Part shown: one piece after another, positions 7,292 to 14,613 of the stretch
How positions within the stretch are numbered: position 1 is the stretch's first letter
How the letters are laid out: each line of letters opens with the position of its first letter
From: Palsa-465 sp963800475
GTDB taxonomy: Bacteria; Actinomycetota; Thermoleophilia; Solirubrobacterales; Solirubrobacteraceae
NCBI GenBank assembly: GCA_963800475.1
Contig: CAWDAZ010000002.1
Location: 1-64,000 of the forward strand
Direction: 5' to 3'
DNA: 64,000 nt
Position numbers and translations under genes: made by a program
Notes under the pieces: model-generated
What the model was told of the DNA's origin: nothing
Database searches by the model: none
Seen by the model: the letters and a program-made list of their open reading frames with translations, nothing else

Positions 7292-7673
7292 TGTCGTTCC
7301 GATCGGCAGCCCGCTCGCCGAGCCGAGCCCGTTCCCGTTGGATCGCCGCCGAGTAGCGTTCGAGCATCGCCTTGAGCCGGCTCGCCGCGTGGGCATCGAT
7401 CAGCTCCACAGGAGCCTGCTCGAGCACCGGGAGGATGTCGCGCACAAGCGCGCTCCCGCGGGCCATCCATTGGTAGTAGGAGCGACCGCCGTGGTGATAC
7501 GGGCCGTATAGACGCGTTGCCGGAAACCGGTCCACGAGCCAGCGGAACATCGCTTCGTGCCTGACGTGCATCCGCAACGTCACCTGGGGCTGCTTTCCGT
7601 CCCCGCCGAACGAGCCCTCACCGATCAACAGGCCGACGAGCACGCCGCGGTCGAAGTCCGACAGCTCCGCCAT
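7278..7673 (-). CDS. Stand-alone LAGLIDADG-like protein
   Basis: This 131-residue protein carries a single LAGLIDADG-type helix (GVLVGLLIGEGSF, about residues 9-21) followed by alternating strands and basic segments (VTLRMHVRHEAMFRWLVDRF, RLYGPYHHGGRSYYQWMARG). This is the layout of monomer-length homing endonucleases or domesticated DNA-binding relatives. It is not inside an intron or intein. It sits between jag and rsmG in the origin operon and overlaps the rsmG start. In place of the usual acidic residue of the motif it has GEG, so nuclease activity is possible but unproven. ATG 7673 was chosen; an ATG three codons earlier (7682) is possible. Confidence 0.7.
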   Translation of the reverse strand: MAELSDFDRGVLVGLLIGEGSFGGDGKQPQVTLRMHVRHEAMFRWLVDRFPATRLYGPYHHGGRSYYQWMARGSALVRDILPVLEQAPVELIDAHAASRLKAMLERYSAAIQRERARLGERAADRNDSGLS

Positions 7674-7693
7674 CCGCAGCATCTATAGCAGCT

Positions 7694-7722
7694 TGTTTCA
7701 CCGTATAGAAAAACGTGAAACA
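7694..7722. promoter_or_regulatory. Split parS-like half-site pair
   Basis: TGTTTCAC at 7694-7701 and GTGAAACA at 7715-7722 are the exact two halves of the bacterial parS consensus palindrome. Here they are held apart by 13 AT-rich bases. It lies in the 145-bp gap between the LAGLIDADG-like gene and jag, a normal position for parS near parAB. A second imperfect inverted repeat (AGTGGTTGG/CCAACCGCT, 7759-7779) follows. The pair may instead be an ordinary hairpin. Confidence 0.45.
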
Positions 7723-7818
7723 CAGCATTGCCGCAGTGCAACGGCTGCCCCGATCGGCAGTGGTTGGCTGCCAACCGCTCGGCTCGGCGAGCGGAGCAAC
7801 CTCCTCGGGGTCCTACAG

Positions 7819-8292
7819 CTAGTGGACGAGCGGTGCCACGACCAGCCTCCGGTCGGGCTCCTGCCCCTCGCTGTAGGTCTCGACGTCGTGCCGGGTTTTG
7901 AGGTGCTCGTGGACCACCTTTCGCTCGAGCGCGCTCATTGCCTCGAGCGCCACCGGCCGGCGATCGTGGATCGCCGCCTCTGCGGCCTGGTCGGCTGCCG
8001 CTCGGAGCGCGACGGCGCGGCGCTCCCGGTATCCGGCAGCGTCGATCACGACCCGGATCGGCTGCTCGGTCTGGCGGAACGCGATCCGGTAGGCGAGGTG
8101 CTGGATCGCATCGATCGTCTGCCCGTGGTGGCCGATCAGCAGCCCCAGATCGTCCCCGACCAGCTCGCCGGTCACGACCCCGTCCTGCTCGGTCACGCGA
8201 ACCTCCGCCTCCACACCGACCCCGCGCGCGACCTCCTCGAGCAGTTCGAGCACGCACGTCGCGGCCGGGCTCATCCCCGCATCGCCGCTCAC
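7819..8292 (-). CDS. jag: RNA-binding protein Jag/KhpB (KH-R3H)
   Basis: This 157-residue cytoplasmic protein has a KH-like domain with the GDDLGLLIGHHGQTIDAIQ loop (about residues 48-66) and a C-terminal R3H domain (ALERKVVHEHLKTRHDVETYSEG). The family binds RNA and influences cell elongation. It usually follows yidC, as here. The N-terminal Jag domain of Firmicutes is absent, as is usual in actinobacteria. GTG 8292 lies two bases after the yidC stop; ATG 8274 is an alternative start. No clear ribosome site is seen for either, consistent with coupling to yidC. Confidence 0.9.
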   Translation of the reverse strand: MSGDAGMSPAATCVLELLEEVARGVGVEAEVRVTEQDGVVTGELVGDDLGLLIGHHGQTIDAIQHLAYRIAFRQTEQPIRVVIDAAGYRERRAVALRAAADQAAEAAIHDRRPVALEAMSALERKVVHEHLKTRHDVETYSEGQEPDRRLVVAPLVH

Positions 8293-8294
8293 GG

Positions 8295-9329
8295 CTATCG
8301 CCTGCGCCCCGAGCGCTTCTTCTTCTTACGCGGCGGAGGTGGAGGGGGTGCTTCGCGTTTCTGGCGGGTGGCCACCGCCGCCGAGGTCTCAGTAGGCTGG
8401 CGCAGCCGTCCCAGCACTCCCGCCAGTCCGCCGCCTGAACCACCGCCGTTCGCGCCCCCGCCGTTGGCGGCCCCCGCGGCCGGGGCGCCGGTGGCTCCTC
8501 GGGTTCCCCCACCCGCTCCCGCCCCCGCCGTTGCCGGCGCGGGCGGCGACACGGGGCCGAGCCTTCGTCTGATCACGTACTGCTGGCCGATCGTCCAGAC
8601 GTTGGTCGTGATCCAGTAGAGCAACAGCCCGGCCGGGAAGTTGATCACGATCACCACGAAGAACAGCGGCAGCAGCAGCATGATCCGCCGCTGGTTCTTG
8701 TCCATCGTTGGCGTGGACATCAGCAGGCTCGACAGCAGCTGGGTGCCCACGTACAGGATCAGCAACGCGATCAGCACCCCACCGGTCGCCTTGTTGGTCA
8801 GGTCGGGAATGAACAGGAACCCGGCGCCCTGCGGCCCTGCGTGGTAGATGTGGGCGAACTGAGGGTTGGTGCAGTACGTGGTCTGGCCCGCGGCAGCCGC
8901 GGCGCCGTGAGCGACCGCGTAGTGCGTCTTGAAGGCGGCCTGAACCGCCGGGCAGATGTCCTTGCGCAGGCTCGTCCGCAGCATGTAGAAGAGCCCGATG
9001 AACACCGGGATCTGGGCAACCAGCGGGAGGCACGAGGCGAACGGATTGACGTCGTTCTCCTTGTAGAACTTCATGACCTCCTGCTGCTGGCGCTGCTTGT
9101 CTTCCTTGTATTTGTTCTGGATCTGCTTCAGTTCCGGGCCCAGCCGCTGGAGCTTCTGCATCGAGTGGAACTGCTTGAATGCCAGCGGCAGCAGCAGGGC
9201 CCGCACACAGACCGTCATCAGCACGATCGACAGGCCCCACGACACCCCAACCGTGTTGTGGAAGAACTTCAGCACCGCCTCGAACACGTCGATCAGCGGC
9301 TGGAAGATGTTGGCGGGGATCAGGAACAT
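8295..9329 (-). CDS. yidC: Membrane protein insertase YidC
   Basis: This 344-residue insertase has five predicted transmembrane segments. The conserved core GLSIVLMTVCVRALLLPLAF contains the positively charged residue of the substrate groove. Downstream are QIPVFIGLFYMLR and FPAGLLLYWITTNVWTIGQQ. It is the short actinobacterial/Gram-positive form without a large periplasmic domain. The last 80 residues are a Gly/Ala/Pro-rich tail ending in PPPPPPRKKKKRSGRRR, a basic ribosome-contacting tail of the kind seen in YidC paralogues. It lies two bases after the rnpA-yidD frame and works with that operon in membrane protein biogenesis. Confidence 0.95.
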   Translation of the reverse strand: MFLIPANIFQPLIDVFEAVLKFFHNTVGVSWGLSIVLMTVCVRALLLPLAFKQFHSMQKLQRLGPELKQIQNKYKEDKQRQQQEVMKFYKENDVNPFASCLPLVAQIPVFIGLFYMLRTSLRKDICPAVQAAFKTHYAVAHGAAAAAGQTTYCTNPQFAHIYHAGPQGAGFLFIPDLTNKATGGVLIALLILYVGTQLLSSLLMSTPTMDKNQRRIMLLLPLFFVVIVINFPAGLLLYWITTNVWTIGQQYVIRRRLGPVSPPAPATAGAGAGGGTRGATGAPAAGAANGGGANGGGSGGGLAGVLGRLRQPTETSAAVATRQKREAPPPPPPRKKKKRSGRRR

Positions 9330-9331
9330 GG

Positions 9332-9604
9332 TCAGGCGGTCGGTGCGGGCGCGCGCGATCTGAACAGGCGCTGGTCATCCACGGGGTCGTAGCCGCCGTG
9401 GCTGAACGGATTGCACCGCAGCAGCCGCCAGCCGCCCAGCACGAGCCCGCGGAGTATGCCGTATCGCTCGATCGCCTGCGCAGCGTATTCCGAGCACGAC
9501 GGGTAGTACCGGCAGCGGCTCCCGAGCAGCGGCGAGAGCAGCCGCTGGTAGCCGCGCAACGGGAGCAGGAAGGCCCTCCGCGCCCCCCTTTGAAGGGCGC
9601 TCAT
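9332..9604 (-). CDS. yidD: YidD membrane-insertion efficiency factor (internal start of the fused frame)
   Basis: Read from the internal ATG 9604, this 90-residue product matches stand-alone YidD: an N-terminal amphipathic segment, then SPLLGSRCRYYPSCSEYAAQ and RLLRCNPFSHGGYDPVD with the conserved cysteines. The family is a small membrane-associated protein that assists YidC-dependent insertion; its exact role is unresolved. GGGAGG sits at a suitable distance before the ATG, which argues for independent translation although the upstream rnpA frame runs straight through. Confidence 0.7.
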   Translation of the reverse strand: MSALQRGARRAFLLPLRGYQRLLSPLLGSRCRYYPSCSEYAAQAIERYGILRGLVLGGWRLLRCNPFSHGGYDPVDDQRLFRSRAPAPTA

Positions 9605-10018
9605 TCGGGCTCGCCTCCCGGCGCGCTCACCCTCAAGCTCCGGTTCACCGTAACCGGCCTGTGAGATCAGTTCCGCAAGGGCGGACCGGATTCCGGCCAG
9701 ACCCTCACGCTCCGCCAGTGCATGAGCCTCGGGGCGGGCGACGACGACCGCATCGGTGCCCGCGGGCAGCCGCGCGCCTTCGATCTTGAACGCATCCCGG
9801 AGCAGGCGTTTGACGCGGTTGCGCTCGACCGCACCGCCGACCTTCCGCGACACCGACAGCCCGAGCCGCGGCGACTCCTCGCTCTGGCGAGGAAACACGT
9901 AGAGCACGAGCGCGCGGCCCGCGTGCGAGCGCCCGTGACGGAACACGCGGTCAAAGTCGGCACTGCGAGACAACCGGGCGCGACCCGGGCGCGGGCGGGC
10001 GCCGGGCCCCCCGAGCAT
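9332..10018 (-). CDS. rnpA: Ribonuclease P protein RnpA fused in frame to YidD
   Basis: A single 228-codon frame encodes two proteins normally made from separate genes. Residues about 1-120 are RnpA, the protein cofactor of RNase P, with LSRSADFDRVFRHGR, GLSVSRKVGGAVERNRVKRLLRDAF (the RNR signature, positions about 50-74) and AVVVARPEA. Residues about 139-228 are YidD, with LSPLLGSRCRYYPSCSEYA and GGWRLLRCNPFSHGGYDPVD. No stop separates them. ATG 10018 overlaps the rpmH stop by one base. An internal ATG at 9604 with GGGAGG nine bases upstream could make YidD alone, so both fused and free forms are possible. Confidence 0.85.
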   Translation of the reverse strand: MLGGPGARPRPGRARLSRSADFDRVFRHGRSHAGRALVLYVFPRQSEESPRLGLSVSRKVGGAVERNRVKRLLRDAFKIEGARLPAGTDAVVVARPEAHALAEREGLAGIRSALAELISQAGYGEPELEGERAGRRARMSALQRGARRAFLLPLRGYQRLLSPLLGSRCRYYPSCSEYAAQAIERYGILRGLVLGGWRLLRCNPFSHGGYDPVDDQRLFRSRAPAPTA

Positions 10019-10152
10019 CAGACCGCGAGTCGCTTGCGGCCTTTTGCGCGCCGTCGCTTGAGCGTGATCCGCCCAGCCCGCGTGCGCATCCGCGCGCGGA
10101 ATCCGTGCGTGCGTGCTCGCTTGCGCTTCTTCGGCTGATACGTACGTTTCAT
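10018..10152 (-). CDS. rpmH: 50S ribosomal protein L34
   Basis: A 44-residue, extremely basic protein begins MKRTYQPKKRKRARTHGF and ends KGRKRLAV, an unmistakable L34. It is part of the large ribosomal subunit. The TGA stop shares one base with the rnpA ATG. It is the first gene of the leftward origin operon; a TATACT hexamer lies about 32 bases upstream. Confidence 0.97.
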   Translation of the reverse strand: MKRTYQPKKRKRARTHGFRARMRTRAGRITLKRRRAKGRKRLAV

Positions 10153-10183
10153 GGTTCACAAGGCCCAGGCCGGCGTTAGGGCC

Positions 10184-10189
10184 AGTATA
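10184..10189 (-). promoter_or_regulatory. Candidate -10 element for rpmH
   Basis: TATACT on the reverse strand, preceded by GCG, lies 32 bases before the rpmH ATG. It is an almost perfect sigma-70-type -10. No good -35 is visible, so this is a motif-based guess for the promoter of the leftward operon. Confidence 0.45.
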
Positions 10190-10299
10190 CGCAGCGCCCC
10201 GCGGCTCTCCGCCAGACCGCCGGATCCGGCTCGTCGCGGTTTTTGTCGCGCATTGCGTCAAGCCTCCCAGAGCGCCCCGACGGCCCCTCGGTGCGCTGG

Positions 10300-10305
10300 T
10301 ATATT
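10300..10305 (+). promoter_or_regulatory. Candidate extended -10 element for dnaA
   Basis: TATATT preceded by TGG (an extended -10 pattern) lies 70 bases upstream of the dnaA start in the divergent 222-bp rpmH-dnaA gap. A convincing -35 is not visible. The gap also contains the AT-richer patch GGTTTTTGTCGCGCATTG near 10240 but no consensus DnaA box. Confidence 0.45.
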
Positions 10306-10374
10306 CGCCGCTCCCGGGCGGCCTGCTCGGACCTTTTGATCGGTGCCAGACGAACGCTCCCGAGAAGGAGTCGC

Positions 10375-11721
10375 TTGGAGCTGCCTGCGAACGTCGAGCC
10401 GGATGACCTGTGGGGCACGATTCGATCGGAGCTCCGCCGGGCTGTCGGCGAGTCCACCTACGAGATCTGGATCGCCCCGCTCGAGGTCGCCGCGCTCGAC
10501 GGCGGCGTGCTGCTCCTGACCGCCCCGCCGGCGACCCGTGCGTGGGTCGCTAAGCGGTTCGGGCGAATCCTCGAACGGTGCGCGCGCTCGGCGGCTGGCA
10601 CCGACCTTCAGATCGTGATCGAAGGCGACGCCGCGCCACCCGCGGCCGCAGCCCGTTTAACCGACGACAGCGCGGCGGCGACCCTCAACCCTCGCTACAG
10701 CTTCGAGCAGTTCATCATCGGCGACGGCAACCGGCTCGCTCACGCCGCGTCACTGGCTGTCGCCGAGCTGCCCGGGCAGGCCTACAACCCGCTGTTCCTA
10801 CACGCTCCTCCGGGGCTCGGCAAGACGCACCTGCTTCATGCGATCGGCAATTACGTCACCGCTTTCGGAGGCGGCAGCGTCGTCCGCTACACGACCGTCG
10901 AGGCGTTCACGAATCACTTCATCAAGGCGCTCGGCTCGCGCTCGCTGGACGACTTCAAGCGCGCGTACCGCAACGTCGACGTGCTGCTGATCGACGACGT
11001 GCAGTTCCTTGCGAGCAAGGCGAAGACCGAGGAGGAGTTCTTCCATACGTTCAACGCGCTGTACGAAAGCGGGCGCCAGCTCGTGCTCACCTGCGACCGC
11101 CTTCCGCGAGCGCTCGCGTCCGTCGAGGAGCGCCTCCGTGAGCGCTTCGAAGCCGGTCTGGTCGCCGACATCGCGGCGCCCGATTTCTCAACGCGGGTCG
11201 CGATCCTCCGCAAGCGCGCGATGCTCGACCGGATCCCACTCACCGACGGGGCCGTGCTCGAGGCGATCGCCGAACGGGTCTCGGACAACATCCGCGCGCT
11301 CGAAGGAGCGCTGATCCGCGTCGTCGCCTACCACTCCCTGTCGGGCCAGCCGATCGATTTGGAGCTCACAAACACCGTGCTCGAGGCGATGTACCCACAG
11401 TGGGGCGTCCGGAAAGCCTCGATCGGCGACATCCAGGCGGCCGTCGCGTCCCGGTACGGCCTGGCGGTATCGGAGCTGCTGTCCTCGAGCCGTGCGGCTC
11501 GGGTCGCGTGGCCCCGCCAGCTCGCCATCTACCTCGCCCGAGAGTTCACCGGCGCGTCCTTGCACGGGATCGGCGAGGCATTCGGCGGCCGCAACCACGC
11601 GACCGTGCTCCACGCATGCAAGCGCGTCTCGGATCGGCTCGCCAACGATCAACAACTGTGTGAAGAACTCGGCGAGCTCAAGGCAGCCGTCGGCGAGACT
11701 GGAGACGACCGCAGCTATTGA
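10375..11721 (+). CDS. dnaA: Chromosomal replication initiator DnaA
   Basis: This 448-residue AAA+ initiator binds DnaA boxes and opens oriC. Domain I (LWGTIRSELRRAVGESTYEIW) is followed by a short linker. The AAA+ core has Walker A PPGLGKTH near residues 145-152 and Walker B LLIDDVQFL near 203-211. The domain IV DNA-binding signature is GRNHATVLHACKRV near 404-417. The start is TTG 10375, five bases after AAGGAG; an upstream open frame lacks domain character. The linker domain II is short compared with Streptomyces. It is divergent from rpmH and followed by dnaN. Confidence 0.96.
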   Translation: MELPANVEPDDLWGTIRSELRRAVGESTYEIWIAPLEVAALDGGVLLLTAPPATRAWVAKRFGRILERCARSAAGTDLQIVIEGDAAPPAAAARLTDDSAAATLNPRYSFEQFIIGDGNRLAHAASLAVAELPGQAYNPLFLHAPPGLGKTHLLHAIGNYVTAFGGGSVVRYTTVEAFTNHFIKALGSRSLDDFKRAYRNVDVLLIDDVQFLASKAKTEEEFFHTFNALYESGRQLVLTCDRLPRALASVEERLRERFEAGLVADIAAPDFSTRVAILRKRAMLDRIPLTDGAVLEAIAERVSDNIRALEGALIRVVAYHSLSGQPIDLELTNTVLEAMYPQWGVRKASIGDIQAAVASRYGLAVSELLSSSRAARVAWPRQLAIYLAREFTGASLHGIGEAFGGRNHATVLHACKRVSDRLANDQQLCEELGELKAAVGETGDDRSY

Positions 11722-11835
11722 CAGACTTGTCCGTCGCTGTGGGCGGCCAGGTTTCCCGCAAGCTGCGAACGCATCCGCAGTTATCCACAGTTCTGATTCG
11801 CCCTATGACTACTGAATCCTCCTAAGGTAATCGCC
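11722..11835. promoter_or_regulatory. dnaA-dnaN gap with one consensus DnaA box (possible oriC part)
   Basis: The 114-bp gap contains TTATCCACA at 11781-11789, an exact DnaA box. It also has weaker look-alikes (GCATCCGCA, and CCGCCCACA on the other strand). In many actinobacteria oriC lies between dnaA and dnaN, but usually with many boxes over several hundred bases. This gap is too short to be a typical complete origin. It may serve regulation of dnaN or be part of a bipartite origin. Confidence 0.5.
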
Positions 11836-12948
11836 GTGAAGATCTCTCTCGACCGAGACTCGCTGCTTTCGCAGCTCCAGACCGTCACCAGAGTCGCTTC
11901 CACCAGGAGCGCGATCCAGGCGCTGTCCGGCGTGCAGATCGTGGCGGCCGAATCAGGGTCCGAGCTCCGCGCGACGGATATGGACGTGAGCCTGCGCGTG
12001 CCGCTGCGCACGGAGACCGCCCGCGAGGGCATCGTGGTGCTGCCGGCTCGTCTGCTGCTCGACGTGGTCCGGTCGCTTCCTGCCGAGCAGGTGTCGCTCG
12101 AGCTGCGCTCGGCCGAGCAGGACGTCGAGCTGATCTCCGGGGGCGCGACGTTCCACATCCGGACGCTGCGCGCCGAGGACTTTCCGCCGTTCCCCGAGCC
12201 GGCGGCCGACGACGGCGTCTCGCTGCCGGTCGGAGCGTTTGTCGAGACCGCGCTGAAGGTCGCGGGGTCCGCCTCGCGCGACGAGACCCGACCAGTGCTG
12301 ACCGGGATCCTCGTGTCGGCCTCGGAGCGGGAGCTCAGGATGGTCGCGACCGACTCCTATCGCCTCAGCGTCAAGGAGACGGCGCTCGAGGCGCCGCTGG
12401 CGTCGGCGTTCGAGGTGAACGTGCCGGCGCGGGCGCTGCAGGAGCTGGCGCGCGTCGCGGCCGGCGCCGAGGAGGGAGGACAGCTGCGGGTGAGCGTGCT
12501 CAAGAACCAGGTCGTGTTCGAGCTCGCCGGTGTCGTGCTCTCCTCGCGCCTGATCGACGGGCAGTTCCCGAACTACCGCCAGTTGCTCCCCGAGGCGTTC
12601 GAGCATGAGCTGCGGATCGCTGGCTCGGAGCTGACGGAGGTGGTGCGGCGGATCAGCCTGCTGGCGCAGAAGAATGCCCCGTTGCGGCTTGCGTTCAAAC
12701 CGGGCGAGCTGGTCGTCTCGGCCCAGACGCCCGATGTCGGTGAGGCGCTCGAGGCGATGCCGGTGCCGTTCCAGGGAGAGCCGCTCGAGATCGGATTCAA
12801 CCCCGAGTTCCTGCGCGACGGGCTCGAGGCCGTTGAGGAGGGTGACGTAGTGCTGAAGCTGATCAGCCCGCTGCGCCCCGGCCTGATCGAGTCCGGAGAC
12901 GATGGCGGCTTCCGGTACCTCATCATGCCGATCCGCCTGAACGTGTAG
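11836..12948 (+). CDS. dnaN: DNA polymerase III sliding clamp (beta subunit)
   Basis: This 370-residue clamp tethers the replicase to DNA. Three topologically similar domains are evident: an N-terminal MKISLDRDSLLSQLQTVTR, a middle LPVGAFVETALKVAGSAS with RPVLTGILV, and a C-terminal region ending FRYLIMPIRLNV, the canonical clamp end. GTG 11836 matches the family N-terminus. TAAGGT seven bases upstream could be a -10 for a leaderless transcript or a weak ribosome site. The gene lies between dnaA and recF in the standard order. Confidence 0.96.
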   Translation: MKISLDRDSLLSQLQTVTRVASTRSAIQALSGVQIVAAESGSELRATDMDVSLRVPLRTETAREGIVVLPARLLLDVVRSLPAEQVSLELRSAEQDVELISGGATFHIRTLRAEDFPPFPEPAADDGVSLPVGAFVETALKVAGSASRDETRPVLTGILVSASERELRMVATDSYRLSVKETALEAPLASAFEVNVPARALQELARVAAGAEEGGQLRVSVLKNQVVFELAGVVLSSRLIDGQFPNYRQLLPEAFEHELRIAGSELTEVVRRISLLAQKNAPLRLAFKPGELVVSAQTPDVGEALEAMPVPFQGEPLEIGFNPEFLRDGLEAVEEGDVVLKLISPLRPGLIESGDDGGFRYLIMPIRLNV

Positions 12949-12983
12949 GGCCGCATGGCGCGGCTCGTCCGGAGCCCGAGCCG

Positions 12984-14090
12984 GTGCGTGTGCTGAGCCT
13001 CTCGCTGCGCGACTTTCGCAGCTACGAGGAGCTGTCCGCGTCACTCGGGCCCGGGCTGACGGTTGTCTCGGGACCGAACGGAGCAGGCAAGACGAACCTG
13101 CTCGAGGCGATCTACTTCGGGTCGGTGGGCCGCTCGCCGCGGACCACCAACGAGCGCGAGGTCGTGCGCTTCGGGGCGCGGACGACGCGGGTGGCGGTGC
13201 GTTGCGAGGCCGACGATGGCCCGCATGAGATCTCGGTCGGCTTCGAGCCAGGGCAGCCGAAGCGGCTGCGGGTCGACGGCGCGACCGTCGAGCGGCTCGT
13301 CGACGCGCCCGAGCGCCCACTGGTGAGCGTGTTCCTGCCAGATCGTCTCGACCTGATCAAAGGCGCTCCAGCACTCCGGCGTGCTCACCTCGACCAGCTC
13401 GTCGCCGCCCTGTGGCCGGCGCGGGTGCAGACGCGCCGCTCGTATATGCAGTCGCTCGCCCAGCGCAATGCGCTGATCGGGCGGATCCGCGCGGGTGCGG
13501 GCTCGCGCAGCTCGCTGTCGAGTTGGGACGGCCAGCTCGCCGAGCACGGCCTCGCGCTGATGCGCGATCGTTGCGCCGCCGTCGACGCAGTCCGGGAGCG
13601 CTGCACCCGAATCGGAGCCGAACTCGGTCTCGATCCTCGGCTCGTGATCGCGTACCGCCCGCGGTCCTCGGCTGAGTCCGCCGCCGAGCTCCGCGAGGAG
13701 CTCGCCGCTCGGACCGACCAGGACCTCGACCGCGGCTTCACCGGTCACGGCCCGCACCGCGACGAGCTCACGATCCGCCTGGACGGCCGCGACCTGCGGG
13801 CGTTCGGGTCCCAGGGCCAGCAGCGGCTCGGGCTACTCGCGCTGCTGCTCGCCGAACGGGAGGCGATCGCCGATCACCGCGGAGCCGCGCCGGTGATGCT
13901 GCTCGACGATGTGATGAGCGAGCTCGACGGGGTCCGCCGCCGCGCGCTGGTCGAGCTGCTCCGCGCCGCCGGCGGGCAGTCGGTGATCACGACCACCGAC
14001 GTGGAGCACGTGCCCGGGGCCGGCGAGGAGGGTGTGGGCCGCTTGGCGATCGCCGGCGGGAAGCTGCTCGAGGAGGTGCCGGCGGGATGA
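12984..14090 (+). CDS. recF: DNA repair and recombination protein RecF
   Basis: This 368-residue SMC-like ATPase loads RecA at single-strand gaps. It has Walker A GPNGAGKTN near residues 31-39, an ABC-type signature SQGQQRLGLLALLLAE near 276 and Walker B VMLLDDVMSELD near 306. The N-terminus VRVLSLSLRDFRSYEEL is typical. The start GTG 12984 follows dnaN by 35 bases. Its stop overlaps the start of the DUF721 gene (ATGA), so the two are coupled. Confidence 0.95.
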   Translation: MRVLSLSLRDFRSYEELSASLGPGLTVVSGPNGAGKTNLLEAIYFGSVGRSPRTTNEREVVRFGARTTRVAVRCEADDGPHEISVGFEPGQPKRLRVDGATVERLVDAPERPLVSVFLPDRLDLIKGAPALRRAHLDQLVAALWPARVQTRRSYMQSLAQRNALIGRIRAGAGSRSSLSSWDGQLAEHGLALMRDRCAAVDAVRERCTRIGAELGLDPRLVIAYRPRSSAESAAELREELAARTDQDLDRGFTGHGPHRDELTIRLDGRDLRAFGSQGQQRLGLLALLLAEREAIADHRGAAPVMLLDDVMSELDGVRRRALVELLRAAGGQSVITTTDVEHVPGAGEEGVGRLAIAGGKLLEEVPAG

Positions 14091-14392
14091 GCAACTGGCG
14101 GCGCAGCCCCCGGCCGCTGGGCCTGGCGCTCGACGGGATGCGGGACGAGCTCGCTCCGGACACGCTGCTCGCCGAGATCCAGCGGATCTGGCCGGGCGCT
14201 GTCGGAGCGGCGATCGCCGCCGAGGCAGCGCCGACGGCGGAGCGCGCCGGCGTGCTGACGATCTCGTGCTCGGCGTCGGTCTGGGCACAGGAACTCGACC
14301 TGATGGGACCGGTGATCGTCGAGCGCCTGAACGGGTCGCTGGAGCGCGGCTCGGTGACGCGCTTGAGATGCGTCGCGCTGCCCCGCGAGTAG
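14087..14392 (+). CDS. DUF721 (DciA-like) protein
   Basis: This 101-residue protein follows recF directly, as in most actinobacteria. It contains IQRIWPGAVGAAIAAEAAPTA, LTISCSASVWAQELDLM and a final LRCVA strand, the DUF721 fold related to KH domains. DciA proteins of this family help load the replicative helicase DnaB in bacteria without DnaC. The actinobacterial short forms are presumed to act in replication, but this is inference from context. Its ATG lies inside the recF stop. Confidence 0.8.
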   Translation: MSNWRRSPRPLGLALDGMRDELAPDTLLAEIQRIWPGAVGAAIAAEAAPTAERAGVLTISCSASVWAQELDLMGPVIVERLNGSLERGSVTRLRCVALPRE

Positions 14393-14475
14393 GACGACGC
14401 GCGGCGTCATAACCCTGTCACGAGGCGATCTCGGCGCGACTCGCGAAGGCGTCGCGTCTTCGTCACACTATTGTT

Positions 14476-14495
14476 GCGTTTTGCAGGCAAAACGC
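14476..14495. promoter_or_regulatory. 20-bp palindrome upstream of gyrB
   Basis: GCGTTTTGC and GCAAAACGC are perfect 9-bp arms around an AG centre, in the gap between the DUF721 gene and gyrB. It lies about 35 bases upstream of a TACCCT hexamer (14531-14536) that could be the gyrB -10. An operator for a dimeric regulator, or a site linked to supercoiling control of gyrase, is plausible. Confidence 0.5.
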
Positions 14496-14530
14496 TGGGC
14501 GTGAAGGGCGGTTTCCGTGGGCCGCTGTGC

Positions 14531-14594
14531 TACCCTTAAGCACTTAGCCGCGACGCCCCGGCGCGCTTGCTTTGATGCGCGACTCCGGGGCGTC
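14531..14594 (+). promoter_or_regulatory. gyrB candidate -10 and long leader hairpin
   Basis: TACCCT at 14531-14536 is a candidate -10. Shortly after it, GACGCCCCGG (14552-14561) pairs perfectly with CCGGGGCGTC (14585-14594). Inside this, CGCGC pairs with GCGCG, giving a roughly 15-bp interrupted stem in the leader. There is no U-tract, so it is more likely a stability or attenuation structure than a terminator. The ribosome site CGGAGG follows 9-14 bases later. Confidence 0.5.
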
Positions 14595-14613
14595 CTGATG
14601 TATCGGAGGATCG

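Noticed and set aside
10153..10374. rpmH-dnaA gap as a full oriC
   Set aside because: No exact DnaA box was found in it; only divergent promoter-like elements are supported.
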